Positions 16,050-28,300 of a stretch of 64,000 bases of DNA are shown here, piece by piece. Every line of letters begins with the position of its first letter. Within the stretch, counting starts at the first letter, position 1. The stretch comes from Streptomyces sp. NBC_00223 (GTDB taxonomy: Bacteria > Actinomycetota > Actinomycetes > Streptomycetales > Streptomycetaceae): the NCBI RefSeq assembly GCF_036199905.1, contig NZ_CP108109.1:7320501-7384500 (forward strand). Reading direction: 5' to 3'. The notes below the pieces were generated by a model that was not told the DNA's origin, made no database searches, and saw only the letters and a list, made by a program, of their open reading frames with translations. A program made the translations under genes and the position numbers.

Positions 16050-17447
16050 ATGGCCATCGCCACCGTGAATCCCGCCACCGGGGAGACCGTGCGGACTTTC
16101 GAACCGCTGGGAGCGGACGGGATCGAGAAGCGGATCGCCCGGGCGGAGAGCGCTTTCCGGACCTACCGCACCACCGACTTCGCCTCGCGCGCGGCACTCC
16201 TGACCGCCGCCGCCGACCTGCTCGACAAGGAGCGCGAGGACGTCGCCCACACCATGACGACGGAGATGGGCAAGACCCTTTCCGCAGCCCGCGCGGAAGC
16301 GGCCAAGTGCGCCAAGGCGATGCGCTGGTACGCCGCCAACGCCGAACGACTCCTCGCCGACGAGCATCCGGCGCAGGCCGACGTCGAGGACAGCGGCGCC
16401 CACCGCGCCAGTGTCCGCTACCGCCCGATGGGTGTCGTGCTCGCCGTCATGCCGTGGAACTTCCCGCTGTGGCAGGTGATCCGCTTTGCCGCGCCCGCCC
16501 TGATGGCCGGCAACGTCGGCCTGCTCAAGCACGCGTCCAACGTCCCGCAGACCGCGCTCTACCTGGGCGACCTGTTCACCCGCGCGGGATTCCCCGCGGG
16601 CTGCTTCCAGACCCTGCTGGTCGGCTCGGGCGCCATCGAGGGCGTACTGCGCGACCCCCGGGTGGCCGCCGCCACGCTCACCGGCAGCGAGGGCGCGGGC
16701 CGGGCCGTCGCGGCCGTCGCCGGGGACGAGGTCAAGCCGACCGTACTGGAGCTGGGCGGCAGTGACCCCTTCGTCGTCATGCCGTCGGCCGCCGCCGAAC
16801 TCGACCACGCGGTGGCCACCGCCGTCACCGCCCGGGTGCAGAACAACGGCCAGTCCTGCATCGCCGCCAAGCGCTTCATCGTGCACGAGGACATCCACGA
16901 CGAGTTCGCCGAGCGCTTCACCCGCGCGATGAGCGCCCTGGTCGTGGGCGATCCGACGTCCGAGTCCACCGACGTCGGCCCGCTCTCGACCGAGCAGGGC
17001 CGCGCCGACCTGGAACAGCTCGTCGGGGACGCGCTCTCCCACGGCGCCGAGGCGCTGTGCGGCGCCCGCCGACCCAAGGCCCTGCCGCCCGGCTGGTACT
17101 ACGAGCCGACCGTGCTCACCGGCGTCACGCCCAAGATGCGCATCCACCGCGAGGAGGCGTTCGGCCCGGTCGCCACCCTCTACCGGGTGCCCGACCTCGA
17201 CGCGGCCGTCGCGCTCGCCAACGACACGCCGTTCGGCCTGAGTTCGAATGTCTGGACCCGCGACGAGGACGAACAGCGGCGCTTCGTCCGCGATCTGGAG
17301 GCCGGCGGCGTCTTCTTCAACGGAATGACCGCCTCCCACCCCGCCCTGCCCTTCGGCGGCGTGAAGCGGTCCGGCTACGGGCGCGAGCTGTCCGCCCACG
17401 GCATCCGCGCCTTCTGCAACGCCACCACCGTCTGGTACGGCCGCTGA
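16050..17447 (+). CDS. Succinate-semialdehyde dehydrogenase (aldehyde dehydrogenase family)
   Basis: A 465-residue NAD(P)-dependent aldehyde dehydrogenase. The general base Glu234 in VLELGGSDPF and the nucleophile Cys270 in NNGQSCIAAKRF are present. The cofactor segment reads LLKHASNVPQTA, as in YneI/Sad-type succinate-semialdehyde dehydrogenases, rather than the KPAE of other subfamilies. The likely role is to oxidize succinate semialdehyde to succinate in 4-aminobutyrate degradation. The start at 16050 has an excellent GGAGAGGAG site. It appears monocistronic, ending at a hairpin shared with the convergent GH3 gene. Confidence 0.93.
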   Translation: MAIATVNPATGETVRTFEPLGADGIEKRIARAESAFRTYRTTDFASRAALLTAAADLLDKEREDVAHTMTTEMGKTLSAARAEAAKCAKAMRWYAANAERLLADEHPAQADVEDSGAHRASVRYRPMGVVLAVMPWNFPLWQVIRFAAPALMAGNVGLLKHASNVPQTALYLGDLFTRAGFPAGCFQTLLVGSGAIEGVLRDPRVAAATLTGSEGAGRAVAAVAGDEVKPTVLELGGSDPFVVMPSAAAELDHAVATAVTARVQNNGQSCIAAKRFIVHEDIHDEFAERFTRAMSALVVGDPTSESTDVGPLSTEQGRADLEQLVGDALSHGAEALCGARRPKALPPGWYYEPTVLTGVTPKMRIHREEAFGPVATLYRVPDLDAAVALANDTPFGLSSNVWTRDEDEQRRFVRDLEAGGVFFNGMTASHPALPFGGVKRSGYGRELSAHGIRAFCNATTVWYGR

Positions 17448-17544
17448 GCCACGGGCCCGGCTTCCTCTTCCCCCACACCCCCGGACACACGTCTGCCTCC
17501 CCGCGGTGAGCCGTCACCACCCACGGAGAGGCAGACTTCCGTAC

Positions 17545-17574
17545 GGCGCGCGGACCGTCACCGGCCCGCGCGCC
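17545..17574. terminator. Bidirectional hairpin terminator
   Basis: A perfect 9-bp stem (ggcgcgcgg with ccgcgcgcc) between the convergent aldehyde dehydrogenase and GH3 genes. Confidence 0.6.
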
Positions 17575-17603
17575 TGTCATCAACCGGTCGGCCCGTCAGC
17601 CGG

Positions 17604-20600
17604 TCACGTCACCGTCCACACGAAGGTGGCCGTGTCACTGGCGCCGTGGCCGTCGGAGGCGGTCACGCTCACCGTGCTCGTACCGGTCGCCGTCGCCGTA
17701 CCGGAGATCACCCCGGACGCGCCGATCGACAGCCCCGCGGGCAGCCCGGTCGCGGTGAACGTGAGGTTCGCGCCCGCGGCCGAGGACTTCGCCGTCACCG
17801 GCAGCTGCACCGCGGCACGCGCCGGGCTGCTCATGCCGTGCGGGTTGTCGACCGTCACGGTGGCCGCCTGGGTGGAGGCCGCGCCCACGGTCTTCATGGT
17901 CATCGCCGTGGCGACGTTGAGCGTCCCGGTCAGCGGCAGGTTCCGCGAGGAGTCGCCGACCATGATCTGGTACGTACCCGCCGCCGTGGTCCAGTTGTTG
18001 CCGGCGGTGTTCCAGTACGCCAGGTCGTGCGCGGTGATCGGGAAGGTCACCTTGGCGTTGGCCCCCGGCTGGAGGTCCACCCGCTGGAAGCCCTTGAGCT
18101 GCTTGGCGGGCTCCCCGGTCGAGGCCGGGTCGCCCACGTACAGCTGGGCGATCTCGGCGCCGGCCCGGCTGCCGGTGTTGGTGACCGTCGCGCTCACCGT
18201 GGCGTTGCCGTTCCCGTCCAGCGCCCCGACCTGGAGGCCGGAGAAGGAGAACGTGGTGTACGACAGACCGAAGCCGAACGGGAACATCGGAGTGATGTTC
18301 TGCGCGTCGTACCAGCGGTAGCCGACCTTCAGGCCCTCGCTGTACTGCACATTGGTGCCGTTGCCGGGCCACTGGGCGGTGGTGTGCGCGGGCACGTCGT
18401 TGAGACTGTTGGGGAAGGTGACCGGCAGCTTGCCGGACGGGTTGACATCACCGAACAGCAGCGCGGCCAGCGAGTTGCCGACCTCCTGCCCGGCGTACCA
18501 CTCCTCCAGCACGCCCTTGACCTGGCCGAGCCACGGCATGGTCACCGCGGAGCCGGTGTTGAGCACCACGATGGTGTTCGGGTTGGCCGCGGCCACCTGC
18601 TGGACCAGCGAGTTCTGCGCGGCGGACAGATCGAGGTTCGTCAGATCGGCGCCCTCGTTCTCGCCGTAACCCACGCAGACGATGGCCACGTTGGCGTTGC
18701 GGGCCGCGGTCACGGCGGCGTTGATGTCATTGCCGTCGTTGTACGTGACGTTGGCGTTGCCCAGCTTGGCCTGTAGGGCGGTCAGCGGCGCGACCGTCCC
18801 CGAACTCGTCGCCGTGGCGCTGCCGCCGCCGACGCTGCGGACACCCGCGCCGCCGTCCGGGCCGAGCAGCGCGATGGTCTTCGTCGTGCTGGGGGACAGC
18901 GGCAGGATGCCGGTGTTCTTGAGCAGCACGCTGCCCTGCTCGGCGACCTGACGGGCCGTCGCCTGGTGGGCGGGGGTCGTCACCACCGAGTTGCGGTCGC
19001 CGGTCTTGGTCTTCTCGAACAGACCGAAGGCGAACATCTGCGTCAGCACCCGGCTGACCATGGTGTTCAGCGTGGCCTGGCTGACCGTGCCGTTGGCGAG
19101 GGCCTGGTTGAGGAAGTCGGCGTAGAAGTAGCCGCCGGGCATCTCGACCGTCATGCCGTTGTTCGCCGCCTCCACCGTGGAGTGCGCGCCGCCCCAGTCG
19201 CTGGTGACGAAGCCGCCGAAGCCCGCCTGCTGGTAGAGCGCGTTGTTCAGCAGATAGGCGTTCTGGCAGTCGTAGTCGCCGTTGACCGTGGAGTAGCCGC
19301 ACATCACCGAGGCCGACGCGCCCTTGCTCACCGCCGCCTGGAAGGCCGGCAGATAGATCTCCTGAAGGGTGCGGTTGTCGACGATCGCGTTGTCCTGCGG
19401 CCCGTTGCGGTTGGTCTCCTGGTTGTAGACCGCCACGTGCTTGGCCTCGGCCATCACTCCCTGGCTCTGGAGCCCCTGGATGCTCGCGGTCGCCATCTGG
19501 GCGCTGAGGTACGGGTCCTCGCTGTACGTCTCGAACGCCCGGCCCCAGCGCGGGTCGCGCACGATGTTCATCGTCGGGCCGAGGGCCACGTCCGCGCCCT
19601 TGCCCGCGAACTCGGCGCCCGCGACCGTGCCGTACTGCTTCTGCAGCCCGGTGTCCCAGGTCGCCGCCGAGGAGACCGCGGCCGGCAGCTGCGTCACGCC
19701 GCCGAAGCCGTCACCGACACCGCTCGGGCCGTCGTGGAAGCCCATGAACGGAATGCACAGCGACGGGATCGCCGACATGTCGCCGATGTACGGCGAGGCG
19801 TCGCCGTTGCCGTGCAGCATCTGGATCTTCTGCGCCTGCGTCATCTGCGCCATCAGCTGCGCGACGCGGGTGGCGATCGGCGCGGTCGAACCGACCCACG
19901 GGCAGTTGCCGTTGCCGCCGCTCGGCGGCGGGGTGGTGGGGTTGCCGCCGGGGGTCAGGATGGTGAACTCCCACAGCGAGTAGCCGTACTGCGTGGCGCG
20001 GACCGTGCCGTACATGCGCACATAGCGGCCCGTTGCGGTGAAGTTGTGGGTCTCGGTGCCGCCCGCCCCGGCCGTCGTGGAGTAGACGGTGTTCCAGGTC
20101 GAGGCGTTGTCCGAGACCTGGATCTGGAAGGACTTGCCGTACGCCGCCTCCCAGTTGAGGGTCACCCCGCAGATCGACTGCGAGCTGCCGAGGTCGACCT
20201 GGAGCCACTGCGGGTCGGCTGCCGCGCTGGACCAGCGGGTGCCCGTGTTGCCGTCGAAGGCGGCCGAGGCCGGGGTGCCGGCGTTCTCGGTGGAGGAGGC
20301 GGTGGCCAGCTTGTTCAGGGCCGCGGTGGTGGTGCCGCAGTTCGCGGGCGGAGGACCCGTTGTCCCGCCGGAGCCGCCCGTGCCGCCCGTGCCGCCCGTG
20401 CCGCCGGAGTCACCGGAACCGCCGTAGACCTGGAACTCCCAGAGCGAGTAGCCCCATTGGGTGGCGCGGACGGTGCCGTACACGCGCACATAGCGGCCGG
20501 TGCCCGTCACGTTCAGTGTCTGGGTGCCGCCGGCGCCGGTGGTGGTGCTGTACACGCTGTTCCAGGTCGAGGCGTTGTCGGAGACCTGGATCTGGAAGGA

Positions 20601-20945
20601 CTTCGCGTAGGCGGTCTCCCAGTTCAGCACGACCTTGGTGATGCTCTGGGAGGAGCCGAGGTCGACCTGGAGCCACTGCGGGTCGGAGGCCGCGCTCGAC
20701 CAGCGGGTCCCGGGGTCGCCGTCCACGGCCGCACCCGCGGTGAAGGCGTCCTGGACCGACGAGGCGGTCGCGGGCTTGCCCTGCGAGAGCAGTACGGGAT
20801 CGGCGGCCCCGGCCAGATGCGGGGTGGCCACCAGCGCGAGCGCGGCGACCAGCACGAAGCCGATCAGCGCGGACATCCGGGACCGGGCGACGCGGGTGCG
20901 CCGCCGTCTGCGGAAGGGAGTTGGGCTGAACCACGAAGTCAGCAT
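17604..20945 (-). CDS. Secreted GH3 beta-glucosidase with two discoidin domains
   Basis: A 1113-residue exported enzyme. An Arg-rich N-terminus and hydrophobic segment form a signal peptide ending near AGAAD (about residue 46). Two F5/8-type C (CBM32-like) domains follow (about 47-175 and 200-320), each with RWSSAA-DPQWLQVDLGSSQ, separated by Gly/Ser linkers. Then comes the GH3 catalytic region (about 345-1000) with nucleophile Asp583 in FVTSDWGG, a GH3 C-terminal domain, a fibronectin-like domain and a putative Ig-like tail. It should release glucose from beta-linked oligosaccharides. The ATG at 20945 has GGAGAGG eight bases upstream. It lies downstream of the GH16 gene in the same direction, suggesting the pair digests beta-1,3-glucan stepwise, although a hairpin separates them. 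Confidence 0.92.
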   Translation of the reverse strand: MLTSWFSPTPFRRRRRTRVARSRMSALIGFVLVAALALVATPHLAGAADPVLLSQGKPATASSVQDAFTAGAAVDGDPGTRWSSAASDPQWLQVDLGSSQSITKVVLNWETAYAKSFQIQVSDNASTWNSVYSTTTGAGGTQTLNVTGTGRYVRVYGTVRATQWGYSLWEFQVYGGSGDSGGTGGTGGTGGSGGTTGPPPANCGTTTAALNKLATASSTENAGTPASAAFDGNTGTRWSSAAADPQWLQVDLGSSQSICGVTLNWEAAYGKSFQIQVSDNASTWNTVYSTTAGAGGTETHNFTATGRYVRMYGTVRATQYGYSLWEFTILTPGGNPTTPPPSGGNGNCPWVGSTAPIATRVAQLMAQMTQAQKIQMLHGNGDASPYIGDMSAIPSLCIPFMGFHDGPSGVGDGFGGVTQLPAAVSSAATWDTGLQKQYGTVAGAEFAGKGADVALGPTMNIVRDPRWGRAFETYSEDPYLSAQMATASIQGLQSQGVMAEAKHVAVYNQETNRNGPQDNAIVDNRTLQEIYLPAFQAAVSKGASASVMCGYSTVNGDYDCQNAYLLNNALYQQAGFGGFVTSDWGGAHSTVEAANNGMTVEMPGGYFYADFLNQALANGTVSQATLNTMVSRVLTQMFAFGLFEKTKTGDRNSVVTTPAHQATARQVAEQGSVLLKNTGILPLSPSTTKTIALLGPDGGAGVRSVGGGSATATSSGTVAPLTALQAKLGNANVTYNDGNDINAAVTAARNANVAIVCVGYGENEGADLTNLDLSAAQNSLVQQVAAANPNTIVVLNTGSAVTMPWLGQVKGVLEEWYAGQEVGNSLAALLFGDVNPSGKLPVTFPNSLNDVPAHTTAQWPGNGTNVQYSEGLKVGYRWYDAQNITPMFPFGFGLSYTTFSFSGLQVGALDGNGNATVSATVTNTGSRAGAEIAQLYVGDPASTGEPAKQLKGFQRVDLQPGANAKVTFPITAHDLAYWNTAGNNWTTAAGTYQIMVGDSSRNLPLTGTLNVATAMTMKTVGAASTQAATVTVDNPHGMSSPARAAVQLPVTAKSSAAGANLTFTATGLPAGLSIGASGVISGTATATGTSTVSVTASDGHGASDTATFVWTVT

Positions 20946-20994
20946 GCGAAACGCCTCTCCAGTGGGGTTTCGAGGCCATCGGTGGGGGGTGGGG

Positions 20995-21037
20995 GTCCGA
21001 TGCCCGGGCCCCGACGTGCGGGACCCGGGCATCGGAC
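20995..21037 (-). terminator. Strong hairpin between GH16 and GH3 genes
   Basis: A perfect 14-bp stem (gtccgatgcccggg with cccgggcatcggac) and 15-nt loop, 10 nt after the GH16 stop. It is likely to reduce or end read-through into the GH3 gene. Confidence 0.75.
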
Positions 21038-21046
21038 GGTGGGGTG

Positions 21047-23266
<2,220 letters not shown>

Positions 23267-23292
23267 GGCGTCTCCTGTGATGTCGCCTATCG

Positions 23293-23306
23293 AGAGAGCG
23301 CTCTCT
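23293..23306. promoter_or_regulatory. LacI-type operator upstream of the GH16 gene
   Basis: A perfect 14-bp palindrome, agagagcgctctct, centred on GCGC. LacI-family regulators of Streptomyces glycosidase genes, such as CebR, use palindromes of the form gGAGCGCTCc. No regulator gene lies adjacent. Confidence 0.65.
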
Positions 23307-23681
23307 GAATGGTGCGATGATTACGGCGATGTTGCTGACACGTCAAGAAAGTGAACGAGATTCGTCCCCCTTATTTCACTGTGCAACCAGTGGCGTAGAC
23401 CTCTGAACGGCCGCAGAACTCCTTGCCCGGCTAAGGGAGTTATGCGGCTTTCCGCTGTGTGCAAGATCTTGACACTCGCCGCGGGCCCGCCGGTGGGCCC
23501 GCGGGCGGCCGCCGACACCCGGGGTGTTTCCGGCCGCGCCTGGCGCCCTTCGGGCGCGGACCGCCCCTAATCTGAGCCAGGACGGGAGCGCGGCAGGCAG
23601 CGCGAGGCACGCGCGGTGCGCGGCACTCGGCGGCGCGGCGCCGGGAGCGGTGAGATCGCCGAGAGCGGGAAAGGGCCCGGC
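23307..23681. other. Divergent intergenic region with hairpin
   Basis: 375 bases between the GH16 and ArAE-type genes. A perfect 10-bp stem (23479-23488 with 23495-23504, ccgcgggccc and gggcccgcgg) lies just after a TTGACA at 23469. No gene is credible here. Confidence 0.5.
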
Positions 23682-24953
23682 ATGCCCGACGTACCAGAGC
23701 CCATGGTCAAGCTGGTCCGGTGGACCGCCGAGCCGGCCGCCGCCCAGACCCTGCGGTCGACCGCCGCCGCCGTCATCGCCTATCTCGCGGCCCACTGGCT
23801 CCTTCCGCAGCCCGCCCCGCTGACCGCGCCCCTGACCGCCCTGCTGGTGGTGCAGGTGACCCTCTACTCCACCTTCATCACCGGCATCCGCCGGGTGAAC
23901 TCGGTGGTGGTCGGGGTGCTCATCGCCACCGGCTTCAGCGCCCTGGTGGGGCTGAACTGGTGGAGCCTGGGACTGATCATCCTGACCGCGCTGCTCGTCG
24001 GCCGGGTGGTCAGGGTGGGCGAGTTCGTGCCCGAGGTCGCGATCAGCGCGATGCTCGTGCTCGGCGTCAGTCAGGTGGCGAACACCGCCTGGGACCGGGT
24101 CTTCGAGACCCTGATCGGGGCCGGCGTGGGGCTGCTGTTCAACCTCCTTTTCGCGCCACCGGTGTGGGTGCAGTCGGCCGGCGGCTCGCTGGAAACGCTC
24201 TCCCGCCGGATGGGCGTCCTCTTCCGCGACATGGGAGGCGAGGTGGCCGGACATCTCCCGGTCGAGCGGGCCGCCGACCGGCTGTACGAGGCCCGGCGGC
24301 TCGACCACGACATCACCGAGGTGGACGCCTCGCTGCGGCAGGCCGAGGACAGCCTGCGCTGGAACCCCCGGGTGCGCGAGGGAGCGCTCTCACGGATCGT
24401 GCTGCGGACCGGTCTCGACACCCTGGAGATCTGCGCGGTGGTGCTGCGGGTGATGTCGCGTACGCTCACCGACCTCGCCAAGGCGCGGACCGAGGAATCG
24501 CTCTTCCCCGACGACGTGGCCGGTGAGCTGGAGCAGCTTTTCGGCCACGTCGCCAACGCGGTCGAGAACTTCGCCGTGCTGATCACCACTCAGGTGGCCG
24601 CCAACGCGGAGGACGCGGAGGAACGGCTGGCCCGGGCCCTCGCCGACAGCCGGGTGGTCCGTGACCGCACGGCCGATCTGCTGCTCGCCAAGGTCCAGGC
24701 GCACCCCCGGCAGTGGCAGCTGCACGGCGCCCTGCTGGCCGAGATCGACCGGATCCTGGACGAGCTGGCGGTGGAGAAGCGCTCCGAGCGCCTGGTGGAG
24801 GAGCTGGACAGCTACTCGCGCGAGGTGATCGAGCGTCACCCGCGGTGGGCGCTGCTCAAGCGCCGGCTGGCCGGGCAGAGCAGCGCGCTGCGCACCTCGG
24901 CGCCGGTCCGCGCGGTCCTCCGCGGGCCCCTGGGGCCGGGCGACCGCGACTGA
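23682..24953 (+). CDS. Aromatic-acid exporter (FUSC/ArAE)-like membrane protein
   Basis: A 423-residue protein. The first about 165 residues contain around six hydrophobic helices (for example TALLVVQVTLYSTFITGI and LGLIILTALLVGRVV), and the remainder is a soluble helical domain rich in Arg, Glu and Leu, probably coiled coil. This arrangement matches the FUSC/ArAE family, whose members export aromatic acids or other small molecules, at roughly half the length of proteobacterial two-domain exporters. The ATG at 23682 follows a GGGAAAGGG site. It stands alone between the glucanase genes. The substrate is unknown. Confidence 0.8.
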   Translation: MPDVPEPMVKLVRWTAEPAAAQTLRSTAAAVIAYLAAHWLLPQPAPLTAPLTALLVVQVTLYSTFITGIRRVNSVVVGVLIATGFSALVGLNWWSLGLIILTALLVGRVVRVGEFVPEVAISAMLVLGVSQVANTAWDRVFETLIGAGVGLLFNLLFAPPVWVQSAGGSLETLSRRMGVLFRDMGGEVAGHLPVERAADRLYEARRLDHDITEVDASLRQAEDSLRWNPRVREGALSRIVLRTGLDTLEICAVVLRVMSRTLTDLAKARTEESLFPDDVAGELEQLFGHVANAVENFAVLITTQVAANAEDAEERLARALADSRVVRDRTADLLLAKVQAHPRQWQLHGALLAEIDRILDELAVEKRSERLVEELDSYSREVIERHPRWALLKRRLAGQSSALRTSAPVRAVLRGPLGPGDRD

Positions 24954-25398
24954 CCGCCGGGGCCGGCGTACGAACTGCCCGCAGGGACCCTCGTACGGAC
25001 GGGTGTACGGCCCCGCGGCACGGCCTCGCGCGCGTTTCCCGCCGGGCCCGTATACGGTCCCGCGCCCGGCTCCGGCCCGCTCCCGCGTACCACCCGCGCG
25101 CAACCCCTAACCGGCCCTTGCCCTGGCCCGCGCGGCCTCCGCGCCCGCCCGGCGGCTGACCGGCGGCCTTCACCGCGCGAGGTGCAACTTCCTTTGCCTG
25201 GTCATGAATCGATGCGTTCCCAGGCGTAGACGCAGCCGTAGCGCGTCTGTAACACTCTGCCAACACACGCGCAAATTATGAGCAGAACGACGATGGATCT
25301 GCATGGGAAGAGCGCAACTTTGCAGGCTCAACCCGCACGTTTCAGATTGTTCGGGAAGTACGTCTCCTGATCCTCCGACAACGACATAGAGGGACGCT
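24954..25398. other. Intergenic region before the alpha-1,3-glucanase gene
   Basis: 445 bases. The left half is GC-rich with several GTAC motifs; the right half (from about 25185) is unusually AT-rich for this genome and should hold the promoter of the GH87 gene. I cannot assign an operator with confidence. Confidence 0.5.
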
Positions 25399-28300
25399 AT
25401 GAGATCGATGCGCTCCATACCACGGCTGATCGCGGGGGTGATCGCGACCAGCCTGCTCTTCCTCGGCAGTCAGGTTCTCCCCGCATCGGCCGCGGGAGGA
25501 CCGAATCTGACGGCCGGCAAGGCGGTCTCGGCAAGCAGTACCAACGGCAACAACCCCGTCAGCAACATCAACGACGGCAACCAGGACTCCTACTGGGAGA
25601 GCGCCAACAACGCCCTGCCGCAGTGGGCGCAGGTCGACCTCGGCAGCAGCACCAGCATCGACGAGGTCCAGCTGAAGCTGCCCGCCTCGTGGGGTGCCCG
25701 CACCCAGACGCTCTCCTTGCAGGGGAGCGCGGACGGCAGCGGCTTCAACACGCTGGTCAGCTCCGCGACCTACTCGTTCGACCCCTCCTCGAGCAACACG
25801 GTCAAGATCGACTTCCCGGCCTCCAACGCGCGGTACGTGCGGGTCAACGTGACCGCCAACACCGGCTGGCCGGCCGCCCAGATCTCCGAGCTCTCGGTCT
25901 TCGCGGCCACCGCGTCGAGCAACAACCTCGCCCAGGGCCGCACCCTGACGGCGAGCAGCACGTCGTCCCCGTACGCCGCGTCGAACGCCAACGACGGCAA
26001 CCAGAGCAGCTACTGGGAGAGCGCGAGCAACGCCTTCCCGCAGTGGCTGCGGGTCGACCTCGGCGCCTCGGTCGCCATCAACAAGCTCGTGCTGAAGCTG
26101 CCGGGCTCGGCGGACTGGGCGACGCGTACCCAGACGCTGTCCGTGCAGGGGAGCACCGACGGGTCGAACTTCACCGATCTCGTCGCGTCGACCGGGTACT
26201 CCTTCAACCCGGCGTCGAGCAACACGGTGACCATCAGCCTGAACTCCACGACCACCCGGTACGTCCGGCTGAACTTCACCGGCAACACCGGCTGGCCCGC
26301 CGCCCAGATCTCGGAGTTCGAGGTCTACGGCCCGACCACCGGTGACGTCACCGCGCCCACCGCCCCGACCTCGCTGGCGTTCACCCAGCCTCAGTCCGGC
26401 CAGATCAAGCTGACCTGGAACGCCGCCACGGACAACGTCGGCGTCACGGGTTACGACATCTACGCCAACGGCGCCCTGCGCACCTCGGTGGCCGGCAATG
26501 TGACGACGTACACCGACACCCAGCCGGACAGCGCCACGGTCACCTACTACGTACGGGCCAAGGACGCGGCCGGCAACCAGTCGGCGAACAGCAACAGCGT
26601 CACCCGTACCGGTACCAGCACCGACAACCAGGCGCCGACCGCCCCGGCGAACCTCGCCTACACCCAGCCGCAGTCCGGTCAGATCAAGCTGACCTGGAGC
26701 GCGTCGAGCGACAACGTCGGCGTCACCGGTTACGAGGTCTTCGCCAACGGCACCCAGATCGCCACCACGGCGGGCAATGTCCTCACCTACACGGACAGCC
26801 AGCCCGACAGCGCGACCGTCTCCTACTACGTCCGGGCCAAGGACGCGGCGGGCAACGAGTCGGGCAACAGCAACACGGTGACCCGCAACGGCACCACCCC
26901 GACCGGTGGCACCAACCAGGCTGTCGGCAAGCCGATCACCGCCTCCTCCTCCACGCAGACGTTCGTGGCGGCCAACGCCAACGACGACGACGTGACCACC
27001 TACTGGGAGGGCAGCGGCAACCCCAGCACGCTGACCGTCTCGCTGGGCGCGAACGTGGACACCAGCTCGGTCGTGGTCAAGCTCAACCCGAGCAGCGCGT
27101 GGGGCAACCGTACGCAGACCATCGCGGTCTCCGGCCGTGAGCAGAGCGCGACCTCCTTCACCGCGCTCTCGCCCGCGACGGCGTACAACTTCAGCCCGTC
27201 CTCCGGGAACTCGGTCACGATCCCGGTCAGCGGCCGGGTCGCGGACGTGCGGCTGACCTTCTCCTCGAACACCGGAGCGGGCGGCGGCCAGGTGGCCGAG
27301 TTCCAGGTGATCGGCGTGCCCGGTCCCAACCCGGACCTGACCGTCAGCAGCCTCACCGCGTCCCCCGCGGCTCCGGTCGAGACCGACCCGGTCACCCTCA
27401 ACGCGACGGTGAAGAACATCGGCACCAACGCGTCGACGGCCACCAATGTCAACTTCTACCTCGGCACCACCAAGGTGGGCACCACGGCGGTCGGCGCGCT
27501 CGCGGCCGGCGCCAGCACCACGGTGTCGGCGAACATCGGCGCCAAGGACGCGGGCAGCTACCAGCTGACCGCGAAGGTCGACGAGGCCAACACGGTCGTC
27601 GAGCAGAACGAGACCAACAACAGCTACACCAGCCCGACCGCACTGGTCGTCAAGCCGGTCGACACCTCCGACCTGGTGGCCTCGCCGGTCGCCTGGTCGC
27701 CGGGCAACCCGTCGGCGGGCAACAACGTGACCTTCTCGGTCGCGATCAAGAACCAGGGCACGGTCGCCTCGGCCTCCGGCGCCCACGGCATCACCCTCAC
27801 CCTCGCCGACGCGACCACCGGCAGCGTCATCAAGACGCTCACCGGCTCGTACAGCGGCGCCATCGCGGCCGGGGCCACCACCAGCCCGGTCAGCCTGGGC
27901 AGCTGGACGGCGGTCAACGGTAAGTACACCGTCAAGACCGTGATCGCGGTCGACGCCAACGAGCTGTCGATCAAGCAGGCGAACAACACCAGCAACCAGT
28001 CCTTCTTCGTGGGCCGCGGCGCCAACATGCCGTACGACTCCTACGAGGCCGAGGACGGCGTGCTCGGTGGCGGCGCCCAGGTCGTCGGCCCGAACCGGAC
28101 CGTCGGCGACATCGCGGGTGAGGCGTCCGGCCGCAAGGCCGTCACGCTCAACGCGACCGGCCAGTCCGTGTCGTTCACCACGCGCTCCAGCACCAACACG
28201 CTGGTCGTCCGCTACTCCATCCCGGACGCGTCGGGCGGCGGCGGCATCACCTCCAACCTCAACGTCTACGTCAACGGCACGTTCCTCAAGGCCATCGACC

